Shown here: piece after piece, positions 35,287 through 43,881 of the stretch
Layout: each line of letters begins with the position of its first letter
Numbering within the stretch: the first letter of the stretch is position 1
Origin: Vibrio halioticoli NBRC 102217
GTDB lineage: Bacteria; Pseudomonadota; Gammaproteobacteria; Enterobacterales; Vibrionaceae
Reading direction: 5' to 3'
NCBI RefSeq assembly: GCF_000496695.1
Contig: NZ_BAUJ01000019.1
Span: forward strand, 43,010 to 107,009
DNA: 64,000 nucleotides
The notes under the pieces: model-generated
Told to the model about the DNA's origin: nothing
The model's input: the letters and a program-made list of their open reading frames with translations, nothing else
Database searches by the model: none
Position numbers and translations under genes: made by a program

Positions 35287-35799
35287 GTTTTCTAGATGCT
35301 GTGTTTCTGCTAGAAGTTCGTCAATGACATCAAGATCTTCAGTGAGAAATGCTTTTTGTTTTAGAAGTCGTCTTAACTTTGCATCAGACCAATCCTCAGT
35401 TTGAGGGAAGCTATAGCTCAATCTTTGATATGCGTGAATTTGATTCTCAAGCAAGTCTAGCTTTTCATCTATGGTATTGCGTACTTCTTTGATGTGCTCG
35501 ATCTCAAAATAGTCTGGCAATTTTGGGTAACTCTTAATGAGTTCGCCTTGCTCATTTTCAGTATAGAGCTTTCTGTAAATAGCGCCAACGGCTTGTTTAC
35601 TGCCAAGCGATTGAATAATTGGCTGATCTTCAGATTCATATGACTCTAGTAAGCGTTCGACTAATCGCTTGATAGAACTTTGAGACAAATTTCCCTGGTA
35701 ATCGCTTTCAATCTGTTTAACTAGGTCATTCAAATAAAAGACTTGAGGCACCTTGGTACATAGTGCCATTAACATAATTTCTTCAAATGAATCTTGCAT
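35272..35799 (-). CDS. PadR-like winged-helix regulator candidate with coiled-coil end
   Basis: 175 residues from the ATG at 35799 (QDSFEEIMLMALCTKVPQVFYLNDLV); the longer frame to 35859 runs through the operator repeats and gives an unlikely sequence. Residues about 1-80 look like a PadR-type wHTH (DLVKQIESDYQGNLSQSSIKRLVERLL) and the rest is charged and helical. Function not recognised. It is divergent from a small XRE regulator, and the twin operator lies between the two starts. Confidence 0.5.
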   Translation of the reverse strand: MQDSFEEIMLMALCTKVPQVFYLNDLVKQIESDYQGNLSQSSIKRLVERLLESYESEDQPIIQSLGSKQAVGAIYRKLYTENEQGELIKSYPKLPDYFEIEHIKEVRNTIDEKLDLLENQIHAYQRLSYSFPQTEDWSDAKLRRLLKQKAFLTEDLDVIDELLAETQHLENKCDS

Positions 35800-35823
35800 A
35801 CAATAACTCCAAAATCGACAACG

Positions 35824-35872
35824 AAACCAATTATAGTTGGTTTGAACGAAAAAAACCAACTATAATTGGTTT
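35824..35872. promoter_or_regulatory. Twin palindromic operator between divergent regulators
   Basis: AAACCAATTATAGTTGGTTT (35824-35843) and AAACCAACTATAATTGGTTT (35853-35872) are exact reverse complements of each other and each is itself a near-perfect palindrome with AACCAA/TTGGTT arms. Start-to-start distance is 29 bases, nearly three helical turns. The second copy ends 10 bases before the XRE start codon. A controller protein binding both would regulate both divergent genes. Confidence 0.75.
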
Positions 35873-35882
35873 GAGAATTAAA

Positions 35883-36134
35883 ATGAAAAAAGAAATAGCA
35901 GTTAGCTTCGGTAGAAAAGTTGCTGAAAAGAGAAAAGAAAAAGGATGGTTGCAGGGCGATCTGGCAAAATTCAGTGGTCTAAGTAAGACCTATGTCGGAA
36001 ATCTAGAGAGAGGTGAAACCAACGTAGCGTTAGAGAAGGTTTATTTGTGCGCTTATGTCTTAGAATGTCCTGTACAGGACTTATTGCCCTGTGATGAAGA
36101 AATTTTTGAATCAATACAAGAAAGGTCTGAATAA
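35883..36134 (+). CDS. Small XRE-family regulator (controller-protein type)
   Basis: 83 residues from the ATG at 35883; an upstream frame to 35787 crosses the operator and is not credible. Classic Cro/CI-type HTH: VAEKRKEKGWLQGDLAKFSGLSKTYVGNLERGETNVALEKVYLCAYVLECPVQDLLP, the size and layout of restriction-modification controller proteins. It stands just behind the type I system but in its own unit and very likely binds the twin operator next to its start. Confidence 0.75.
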   Translation: MKKEIAVSFGRKVAEKRKEKGWLQGDLAKFSGLSKTYVGNLERGETNVALEKVYLCAYVLECPVQDLLPCDEEIFESIQERSE

Positions 36135-36225
36135 TGTATAGAGCCGTCTATCAAACGAACTGTAGGGCGATTTCAGGCTTTAAATTACATTATACAAGCA
36201 TGCAGTATGGCTGTTAGAGGTATAG

Positions 36226-36546
36226 ATGGAAACAATTCTCATAAAAATTGAAAGTTCGACAGGAATTGTTATTCCTGATGAATTCTTAGCTGAAATGCAA
36301 CTGAAGCCAGGTTCTAAAGTCACGCTAATCCGTAAAGAGGACGGGTTCTTTGTGAAGGCATTGGATAAAAAACCAAAGTTTGACATCAAAGACTTAATGG
36401 CTAATACGGATTTTGACTCGCAACGTAATGACCCTGAATTACAAGAATGGCAAGCTAGGTCAAGATCAGGGCGCGAGGGGTCTAAATCACAGCCCCCTCT
36501 GTTAGTGGGCTATAGAACTAATCTGCCAGATTTGATTATATCGTAG
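36226..36546 (+). CDS. MazE/AbrB-type antitoxin, apparently orphan
   Basis: 106 residues with AGAGG 5 bases before the ATG. Residues 1-50 are a SpoVT/AbrB swapped-hairpin DNA-binding domain (IKIESSTGIVIPDEFLAEMQLKPGSKVTLIRKEDGFFVKAL). The next part (KFDIKDLMANTDFDSQRNDPELQEWQ) is MazE-like toxin-binding sequence. After the usual end near GRE the frame runs on for about 25 residues (SKSQPPLLVGYRTNL...) unlike the family. No MazF-type toxin frame follows; the next gene is convergent. Probably a remnant of a toxin-antitoxin pair whose toxin was deleted. Confidence 0.65.
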   Translation: METILIKIESSTGIVIPDEFLAEMQLKPGSKVTLIRKEDGFFVKALDKKPKFDIKDLMANTDFDSQRNDPELQEWQARSRSGREGSKSQPPLLVGYRTNLPDLIIS

Positions 36547-36582
36547 TATGGAAACAGACAGGTTGAGTCTAGGCTAATCCAC

Positions 36583-38916
36583 CTAAGATACTCTGAACTG
36601 CTCACCTACAGGCGGAGTAAAACCTAAATATCGCGATTTAGCATTTGGTGTACGATTAATTGCACGATTTAATGCCTGGATATCGCCGACAAAAATAGTT
36701 GCTTCAGTACTACGAGTAAGAGCTGTGTAAATTAGACTATTTTCGATTAGTGCGCTATCCCAAGATGGTATGACCACAATAGTATATTTGAATTCAGATC
36801 CTTGCGCTTTGTGTATCGTAACAGCATAACTATGATTTAAGCCGACTTGAGCAATATGTTCTTCATCCAATTCGATCTGTGTTTCGTTGAGATTACATAT
36901 CAATTTTTTTATTAATTTTTTTGCACTGTTATACTCATGTACGATGCGCAGAACTACCCCCATATCGCCATTGTATAATCCTAGCTCTTCATTGTTGCGT
37001 GTTACGATAACTTTATCACCTTGTCTAAAACCAAATGTTTTACGTCCTTCGGGGTTGATAGTAAGCATGCATGCTTCGTTTATCTCATCAACCGAAACAA
37101 ACTGTTTATAAGTCGAGAAAGGAGTGATGATTTGAGTTTCATAGATTCCTAAAGCTATGAGTAATTTTGAGCATGTAGCAGGGATATCTTGGTTTGTACA
37201 TGCAAGTTTAAATACTCCATTATTTAATTTTGATTGATAAGGTGGTAGGTGTGCATTGGGTTCTTTTTTGAAATCTATTTCATGCTCATTCAGTTTAGTA
37301 TCTTTATGACCAACAGTTCTTACTAGCGTAGCAAAATTTTGAATTGGATTATTCGTACTTTGTCGTAATGATGATGTTAGCTCTACATAGTTAATTCTTG
37401 CTTCGACCAGAGGCTGAAAAACAGCCCCAAAACCTACAGGAGCAACTTGGGCAACATCACCGACCATCAGGAGTGAAAAGTCAGCATCGTGGCTCTCAAG
37501 CGCATGTAGAAGCTCTGAAATGATAGACAAATCACACATTGATGCTTCATCGACAACAATTAAACAGTTATTTTTAAGCTTGAGCCTGCTAGATGTCAGT
37601 TTATTAATGAATGAGCGTAGAGTAAAACAGCATTCTTCCATCGCTGTTTTTGCGACTAATCCTTTGCGTTTTTCCCTAATTACTTTGTGTTTTATAAGGC
37701 TTTTTCGAATGCGCTTTGTTGCCACAGCAGAAAGGGCAAGATAATACGAGTCACGTTCATCATGATTACAAATATACTTTATAGCGGATAGGGCGGTACT
37801 TTTACCACTGCCGCTTACTCCTTGCGCAACTGTCAAGTGTTGGGTGGTTGCTTTTTCGACTAAGTTCACTTGCTCATGAGTAAGTGCAAAGTTAACGAGG
37901 ATTTTAAACTCACTGATCAATTGGTCAAATCGTGATTGTGATAGATAGAAGTCGGCTTGTTTGATTAACCTTTGTATCGACATCTCGGTCTTAGATTCAA
38001 TATAAGCAACGCCAATGCCCTGGTACGCTGTTTCATCTGAAGACTTGCATAGAGTTCGTTCACTTAATGCAATTTGAACTGCATTATCTACATTATTTTT
38101 ATTGATGAGTGAGCCAAGCTTTTGATTGAATTCGTCAATAGGAATGGCTGTATGACCATTAGCTAAGGCTCGATATACCACTGTATCTATAGCGCCTAGA
38201 AATCGGTATTTTGGGGAATAGGGTGACTGTTTATTTATTCTTTCTGCCACCCCCCATGCATTTACAAACTTTGCGCCAAACTGGAGGGGTAGGTAGGGGT
38301 TTTGCAATAGAGATTGTTTTGCAGTGAGTCCTAATAGCTCATATAAATATTTTGCAGTTCTAATGTCATACCCAGTAGATTGAATGAATTCGATGTAATC
38401 GAATTCGTTTACTAGATTGTTGAATGCTAGCATTACAGCAAGTGCTCTTTTGGGGTTGTTAAATGCGACACTTAGAGCAGATAGATTTTGTTCAGTGAGT
38501 ATTTTGATGAATTTCCTAGCACTTCCCGCTGCTTTTATTGTTTTCTCTAGTCGTTTACGCTTGCAACCTAAACGATAGAAAATAGGATGTTTATCTAAAA
38601 GGTGGCCAAGTAATTGGGGGAGAGTAAAGGGGGCATTACCACATTCTAGCAAAGATAACTCTTTATCAAACGTCATTATCAAATCGAATCGTGGTTGAAT
38701 CGCATTGGTTTGATAGTGTAAACAGTACTTTGTTGCATACGGTCTTGCGGAAGGGGTAAATTGCCAAATCTCTGCTGGTTCTGGTGCTCTATATACAAAT
38801 TCTACACTTATGGTGATGCATAATCTTTTCTGATATTTTAGGCACTTAGCATATATTTGGTAAGCTTCGTTTAGCTCGTCTTTTTGACAACTGGTGACAA
38901 CAAAATTAGTTTGCAA
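36583..38916 (-). CDS. RecD2/TraA-like superfamily 1B helicase of the recombinase operon
   Basis: 777 residues. Motifs: Walker A TVAQGVSGSGKSTAL; Walker B CLIVVDEASMCDLS; motif III LLMVGDVAQVAPVGFG; motif V YAVTIHKAQGSEFKYTIVVIP; motif VI IYTALTRSTEATIFVGD. This is the RecD-like 5'-3' DNA helicase group; N-terminal HhH-like segments are weakly visible. Start is TTG at 38916, with GGAGG 7 bases upstream, overlapping the previous gene by 11 bases. Last gene of the gmt operon, so it may help recombination or replication of the excised island, or protect DNA ends. Confidence 0.8.
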   Translation of the reverse strand: MQTNFVVTSCQKDELNEAYQIYAKCLKYQKRLCITISVEFVYRAPEPAEIWQFTPSARPYATKYCLHYQTNAIQPRFDLIMTFDKELSLLECGNAPFTLPQLLGHLLDKHPIFYRLGCKRKRLEKTIKAAGSARKFIKILTEQNLSALSVAFNNPKRALAVMLAFNNLVNEFDYIEFIQSTGYDIRTAKYLYELLGLTAKQSLLQNPYLPLQFGAKFVNAWGVAERINKQSPYSPKYRFLGAIDTVVYRALANGHTAIPIDEFNQKLGSLINKNNVDNAVQIALSERTLCKSSDETAYQGIGVAYIESKTEMSIQRLIKQADFYLSQSRFDQLISEFKILVNFALTHEQVNLVEKATTQHLTVAQGVSGSGKSTALSAIKYICNHDERDSYYLALSAVATKRIRKSLIKHKVIREKRKGLVAKTAMEECCFTLRSFINKLTSSRLKLKNNCLIVVDEASMCDLSIISELLHALESHDADFSLLMVGDVAQVAPVGFGAVFQPLVEARINYVELTSSLRQSTNNPIQNFATLVRTVGHKDTKLNEHEIDFKKEPNAHLPPYQSKLNNGVFKLACTNQDIPATCSKLLIALGIYETQIITPFSTYKQFVSVDEINEACMLTINPEGRKTFGFRQGDKVIVTRNNEELGLYNGDMGVVLRIVHEYNSAKKLIKKLICNLNETQIELDEEHIAQVGLNHSYAVTIHKAQGSEFKYTIVVIPSWDSALIENSLIYTALTRSTEATIFVGDIQALNRAINRTPNAKSRYLGFTPPVGEQFRVS

Positions 38917-39415
38917 AAGTACGTCCTCCGCCCAGCAGCATATTCTCTATTTGTTTTAAGTGAGTTCCTTCGATGTTGTTCCTATGAGCTTTACAAGCTA
39001 ATAATTGCGCTTCTAGATCTTGAATTATTAACTCTTGGTTTGAGATTTTTTCTTGTAACTTGTTGATTTTATGGTTATTTATTGTTGAGCTGTCGGTCTC
39101 TATAGTTTGGTTCTCATTGCTTGACAAATTTAGAGTGCTGTTACTAATGCCTAGCTCAATGATGTCTTGTTTAATTCTGGCTTGAATATACGAATTATCG
39201 TTGATTGTTTGACGGCTTTTGAATCCACACCACCGTGCAAGTTCAGAGACATTGATACCCAGCGCATTGTTTTTGTCTCTTGGGAATGAGAAACCTTCTT
39301 TCTTCATCTTTGCAATACAACCATCATACAACTGACGATAAAGTTTACTTTTGGCTGGTCCTTTTAGTGCTTGTTGCTCAGGAGTCAAAGTTTGTTGAGG
39401 AAAAATTTTATTCAT
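38906..39415 (-). CDS. Small HTH-like protein of the recombinase operon
   Basis: 169 residues from the ATG at 39415, which has GGAGG 5 bases upstream; the frame stays open to 39451 but without such a site. Residues about 40-75 (NALGINVSELARWCGFKSRQTINDN) look like a DNA-binding helix-turn-helix, and residues about 110-160 form a likely coiled coil (INNHKINKLQEKISNQELIIQDLEAQLLACK in outline). No family recognised. Overlaps gmtX by 8 bases (ATGAATAA) and the helicase by 11. Perhaps a directionality factor or regulator (inference). Confidence 0.6.
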   Translation of the reverse strand: MNKIFPQQTLTPEQQALKGPAKSKLYRQLYDGCIAKMKKEGFSFPRDKNNALGINVSELARWCGFKSRQTINDNSYIQARIKQDIIELGISNSTLNLSSNENQTIETDSSTINNHKINKLQEKISNQELIIQDLEAQLLACKAHRNNIEGTHLKQIENMLLGGGRTFAN

Positions 39416-40076
39416 TATTTCCTCCATGTTCTCTGCTAGATTGCCAATCAAAATAAGGGGTCAAGTATTGGCTATTTACGATAACTTCACCGTAAATGTC
39501 CGTAATTGTATTGTTGTTTTGCTCATAAATGACTCCTAGATCTGAACTGTTTAACCAATCTAGGAGATGTGCCATTGCATGGCACATTTTTCTAGTCTCG
39601 TTCTCCGTATTATTCCCTGTTACGTTCGTATTTCCATTTCCAAGTTGTTGATCTATTTGCGCTAATGTTAACTCAAGCTGTTCATTTCGTTGATGAGACT
39701 TTGTTAATTTTTCATTTAAGTTGCTGATTTTACACTGCAAAAGAGCCTTTTCAGCAACCCAATTTGACGGTGCTGAGTCCAGTATCGACAAGTTGCCATG
39801 TTGCTTATTTCTGCTTGAAAGTGAACTAGCGTTTAGCTTCGATATTTTTGATAGTGATTCTTCAAGAACACCTCGATATTGCCCGCTATGTTTAAGCAGG
39901 GTTGAGTAACCAATAGCATCCTGTGCATGATCCTCCGTCATGATCTCAACAGTCATTTTTGCAAGATGATCCAAATTTTTCACTTTACTGTAGAGCTTTT
40001 TAGAACGTTCAATTTTACTAACTGTGTCCCTTAAAAGCTTCAAACGAAGAAGCATCAACTCTTTTCGACTAGGCAT
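39408..40076 (-). CDS. gmtX: GmtX-like protein of the gamma-mobile trio (TnpC-like)
   Basis: 222 residues. The N-terminal part (KLLRDTVSKIERSK, then QDAIGYSTLLKHSGQYRGVLEESLSK) recalls the small TnpC-type accessory proteins that go with paired tyrosine recombinases, and a coiled coil follows (ALLQCKISNLNEKLTKSHQRNEQLELTLAQIDQ in outline). Third gene of a recombinase trio, which by position matches GmtX of gamma-mobile-trio islands. The overlap with gmtZ is 8 bases (ATGCCTAG). The name rests on order and character, not on a search. Confidence 0.65.
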   Translation of the reverse strand: MPSRKELMLLRLKLLRDTVSKIERSKKLYSKVKNLDHLAKMTVEIMTEDHAQDAIGYSTLLKHSGQYRGVLEESLSKISKLNASSLSSRNKQHGNLSILDSAPSNWVAEKALLQCKISNLNEKLTKSHQRNEQLELTLAQIDQQLGNGNTNVTGNNTENETRKMCHAMAHLLDWLNSSDLGVIYEQNNNTITDIYGEVIVNSQYLTPYFDWQSSREHGGNNE

Positions 40077-43000
40077 GTTCTATACTCTCCAACGTTTTGA
40101 TTATTTGATTCTGAACAAGGCTTTTCTGTGGAACAGGTTTATTAATAAGCTCAGTGTCCAGAGTCTCAATTATCTGCTTTTTGTTGATAATTCCAGCATC
40201 GATCATCGCAAGTATTGGCGCTAAAATATGGTCTGGGCTTAAGTTTTGTTCTTGATAGCTTATTGCTAGCTGCTGTCTTTGCTGTGAGCTTGCACTCATT
40301 GACAGGTACTGTACTTTTTGTGTTAACCGAGCCATGACAACTCTGAGCTTATCGGATCTGAGAGAAGGAATATCATCCGTAGTGAGTGCATGGTTGAAGA
40401 ATATTTCAGCAACCTTTTGTTGAACTTTTTCACATTTAATGCTTTCTTTCAGCAGTGTAGGTGCGGGAATCATAAAACGGCTATGCTGATTATTTTTAGT
40501 TCCAAGTAGTCTTTGTCGCTGTGTTTCAACAGCTTCTTGAGCAATTGCCCACCCAATTTTTTCACTACTAATAACATCAATCTTCTGCTTTAATCGTTTT
40601 TTCTCTTGCTTGACGAAATTACTGTCCAAATCTGAATTGGAGTTTAAGCTTTTCAATTCCTCACCAGTCAGTGTTTCATCTATTTCTAACTTTTCCATCA
40701 TTGCTGATATCGATACAAGATTATCAATATGGCATATTTTAATCCTGCAAACACCACAACGTTGAAAGCCTCCATTTTCATCAACAATTTCGGCTGGGCA
40801 TTCGAGGTTATGGACACATATATGAGTATCTGCAAATGCAATCATTGAGTGTGGGGTCGATGATAGTAGGTCTAAGCCAGTCTTTTTTTGTATCTCGTTT
40901 CCTTCTTTATCAATCACGACTAACGGTATAGAAGTCATGCCGTAAAGATTCATCGCTTCTGAAGGCGATTGTAGAAACGCATCTTCGACTTTTGATGAAA
41001 CAGCTTTACTAGATATTCGTACGCTTTCATTACTATCCGTGCGTTTGATTATTTTTAATGCTTGTCGGCTCGATTCGAATAATGCTTTTGTTTCTTCAGC
41101 ATTCTCAACTCCGTAGTAAACCGCTGTCTTGCCACTCTGGTTAACTGTCCTCGCCAATAGATGTAGTGGCATATGTCCTATACGGTGTGAAACAAATGTA
41201 GTTCGTGAGCCATGAGGTGTTACGATAGGCATTAACTTGATTCTGTGTCCTATCCCATCAAACTTGTGTTTATGCAATTTGCTTTCATCAACAAATGAAC
41301 GTTTTACATGAGAATTCTGAGCAGTTAATTTATTAACAAAGTTGAGATAAGTCATTGGATCATCAGGTGTCAATGGAACCATTTTAACGAATTGACAATT
41401 ATTAACATACTCACCACAGTGTGTATTTATTAGCTGTTGAGCTAATAAAAGTAGATTATCCCAGACACCATTCCACTGTTGTTCTCCAAAAGCTTTTCCT
41501 GCTGCATTTCGAAATAGAACGTCAATTTCTTGATTTGAAGAACTGTACTTGATTAGATCACCGATATTTCTATCTGTTCGTAGTCTTAAAAACTCCCTTT
41601 CAGACCTCAGAATACTAATAACATCCTGATGAGAGGGGGCTTTCCAAGGTCGTTTGTTCGTCTTTTCCGTTTGTACAAGTAGGTGAGTAACATCAGTGTT
41701 ATCTGTTGCATACTTATCAAAATGTCGCGCATCTAGATGTCGGATATGTATATGTCGAATCCCTTGTTCTAAGGCTACTGTCGCTCCTCGAATTGGACCT
41801 AGTAAAGGAATTGATATATTTTTACCATCAATGTGTACTTTTGATGTTTTATTCATACAGAAGGGATTTGATAGTGTTGAGGAGGGCTGATCTAAACGGA
41901 AGTACTGATACTCTAAACTATCATTTAAGTACCAAGCTATTGGGGTATAGCCAGCGACTGGCTCAGAAAACACTTGATTTCGAAGGTTTTGTATTTGTAA
42001 ATCATTTGTTACTACAGCAGTCCCCTTCTTAAGTTGATATGCTTTGAGGGGGATGGCAAGACGAATAGGACTAGTGTTCTGATAGTTGAGTGTAAACTCT
42101 CCAAGTCGGGTCGAACGTTTTGGTTTTAGGTCGATAAATGAATACGGATTCGCTTTTGGTAGTGTTGACATGGATGTGAAGCCAAGTAAAGTATGTGTAT
42201 AGCCCTCTAGGATTCGTTGTTGAAGATACATTCCCAAGCTTTCAAGTGAATAAGCGGTCTCTAGTAGAAATGGAAACTCTTCACGAGAAATCGTTTGTTT
42301 AACTGATTCATTATGCGCCCCAAGAGCAATACCATTACAGTGCTTATGCCAATGTTGAGTAAACTCCTTGGATAAAATCACTGCTTGGCTAGGTACGTGT
42401 TGTTGATCTAAAGCGAAATTTTCATTAATACTTAATATACAGCTTCTTACGCTCGTTGGGAGTTGCTCCGATTGTTGTAATAAAAAATCTGAAAGGGTTC
42501 GAGGCCAAGTTTCATTATCAATATCCAGATTAGAAAAACTACGTATAACGAACGTTTCTCGGTCAAGAAGCTTTAGCGTTTCGGGTATCGTAATTGATTG
42601 AGATTTAGCTACATCTGGGAACATTTCTATCCAAGCCGCTACATAGAGCAAATACCGTCTTATTGTATTCCAGCCCGCAGTGTATTGTGTTTGCGCTGAC
42701 TTTGTAGTTGCTTGTCTTTTGAAACTTTGGTGCTGATATTCATCCCAATGTTTAAAATTTACATCTAATGTATCATTCAAGGCTTTATTGACTACGTTCA
42801 CATTGTTACTAACAACAAAATCGAACAAAGCTTGTTCATCTTTATCGAACAAAACTGCACTAAAATCGAATTCACAGGGACTCAGGGCAACTTTTATTTC
42901 ATTTTTTACTGTTTCTGTGAGCTTTCTACTGTGACTTTGAAGAGAGTCTGTGTGAAAAAAATTCAGTGAGCCTGTGCAAATGCGTTTTAAGTTTGTTAGC

Positions 43001-43881
43001 CCAGAGCTAAAGCCTTCAAAAGGCTTAACTGAATCAGTTAATTGTTTGAGAATTGCTAAATGGGATTGCTTTTTGTGGTTAAGTTCTTTCCAAAGCACGC
43101 TTAGTCGGGTTACTTCATCAAAACTGCTTAAATCTAGAGTTTCAGTTACTTGACCGCAGTAAAGTAAAAAGTTAGTGGAATTAATGCCAAGTTTAGCTTC
43201 TTCTCGGTTAACTTTTACAATCTCACGCTCAATCAGGTTTGCACTCTCGTACCCAAAAAAAATCGCTTCAAATTTGGCAGATAGATTTTTGACGTACTCA
43301 TCTGTAGCCCCAAACATAGGGGGGGTATTTCGTCTATTATTGGCTTTAAACGTAACAAAAGAGTGTAGGTTGTTAGACACAATAGTATGTGAAATCGGCA
43401 GAATAATATGCCCAGATCGCCATAGGCGAATTAATAAACACCTTGATAAGTGAATTAGATTACTGAATAAATTGCTTGTTAAAATCTCTTCATTCACGCC
43501 CATTTTTGAAGCTAAATATTTGGCTTTTTTTATGAATTCAGTAGCTGCTAAATGCTGCTTGTGTAGTGGATCGTTGGCTCTTTGCTCATTAACTTTGTAG
43601 TTCGTAGTACCATCACCAATGCATGCAAGTTGATATAATTCTTGCGCTGTGATTATTATATTTTGTTTAAGTTCAATAATTGCCCAGCGAGCATCTGCAA
43701 CGCCATTTGAAATGTTAGTGCCGACAAGTGCGGAGTTGCTTAGGTCGTACTTTTTTTCAACGCCTACATCAGTGAAAAAATCATGAACATCATTTGCTAA
43801 TGCATTAGCAATAATAGGTATTTGATTGTTAGCTTGCTGCTCCCCATTAGGGAAAATAACTTGATTGCTGATATTAAACAT
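40069..43881 (-). CDS. gmtZ: GmtZ-like large recombinase of the gamma-mobile trio (VPA1269 family type)
   Basis: 1270 residues from the ATG at 43881 (AGAGG upstream; overlap with gmtY 8 bases, ATGTTTAA). About two thirds in, a degenerate tyrosine-recombinase catalytic domain can be traced: box I arginine in LEQGIRHIHIRHLDARHF, beta-hairpin lysine in QTEKTNKRPWKAP, HxxR in TPHGSRTTFVSHRIGH and a tyrosine in NQSGKTAVYYGV. The C-terminal part has a candidate zinc knuckle (CVHNLECP...RCGVCRIKIC). Size and neighbours match the giant partner of GMT islands. With GmtY it should carry out integration and excision. Confidence 0.75.
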   Translation of the reverse strand: MFNISNQVIFPNGEQQANNQIPIIANALANDVHDFFTDVGVEKKYDLSNSALVGTNISNGVADARWAIIELKQNIIITAQELYQLACIGDGTTNYKVNEQRANDPLHKQHLAATEFIKKAKYLASKMGVNEEILTSNLFSNLIHLSRCLLIRLWRSGHIILPISHTIVSNNLHSFVTFKANNRRNTPPMFGATDEYVKNLSAKFEAIFFGYESANLIEREIVKVNREEAKLGINSTNFLLYCGQVTETLDLSSFDEVTRLSVLWKELNHKKQSHLAILKQLTDSVKPFEGFSSGLTNLKRICTGSLNFFHTDSLQSHSRKLTETVKNEIKVALSPCEFDFSAVLFDKDEQALFDFVVSNNVNVVNKALNDTLDVNFKHWDEYQHQSFKRQATTKSAQTQYTAGWNTIRRYLLYVAAWIEMFPDVAKSQSITIPETLKLLDRETFVIRSFSNLDIDNETWPRTLSDFLLQQSEQLPTSVRSCILSINENFALDQQHVPSQAVILSKEFTQHWHKHCNGIALGAHNESVKQTISREEFPFLLETAYSLESLGMYLQQRILEGYTHTLLGFTSMSTLPKANPYSFIDLKPKRSTRLGEFTLNYQNTSPIRLAIPLKAYQLKKGTAVVTNDLQIQNLRNQVFSEPVAGYTPIAWYLNDSLEYQYFRLDQPSSTLSNPFCMNKTSKVHIDGKNISIPLLGPIRGATVALEQGIRHIHIRHLDARHFDKYATDNTDVTHLLVQTEKTNKRPWKAPSHQDVISILRSEREFLRLRTDRNIGDLIKYSSSNQEIDVLFRNAAGKAFGEQQWNGVWDNLLLLAQQLINTHCGEYVNNCQFVKMVPLTPDDPMTYLNFVNKLTAQNSHVKRSFVDESKLHKHKFDGIGHRIKLMPIVTPHGSRTTFVSHRIGHMPLHLLARTVNQSGKTAVYYGVENAEETKALFESSRQALKIIKRTDSNESVRISSKAVSSKVEDAFLQSPSEAMNLYGMTSIPLVVIDKEGNEIQKKTGLDLLSSTPHSMIAFADTHICVHNLECPAEIVDENGGFQRCGVCRIKICHIDNLVSISAMMEKLEIDETLTGEELKSLNSNSDLDSNFVKQEKKRLKQKIDVISSEKIGWAIAQEAVETQRQRLLGTKNNQHSRFMIPAPTLLKESIKCEKVQQKVAEIFFNHALTTDDIPSLRSDKLRVVMARLTQKVQYLSMSASSQQRQQLAISYQEQNLSPDHILAPILAMIDAGIINKKQIIETLDTELINKPVPQKSLVQNQIIKTLESIEHA

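Noticed and set aside
35800..35859. Longer N-terminus of the wHTH gene
   Set aside because: The extension is encoded by the operator repeats and gives an atypical Trp/Cys-rich sequence.
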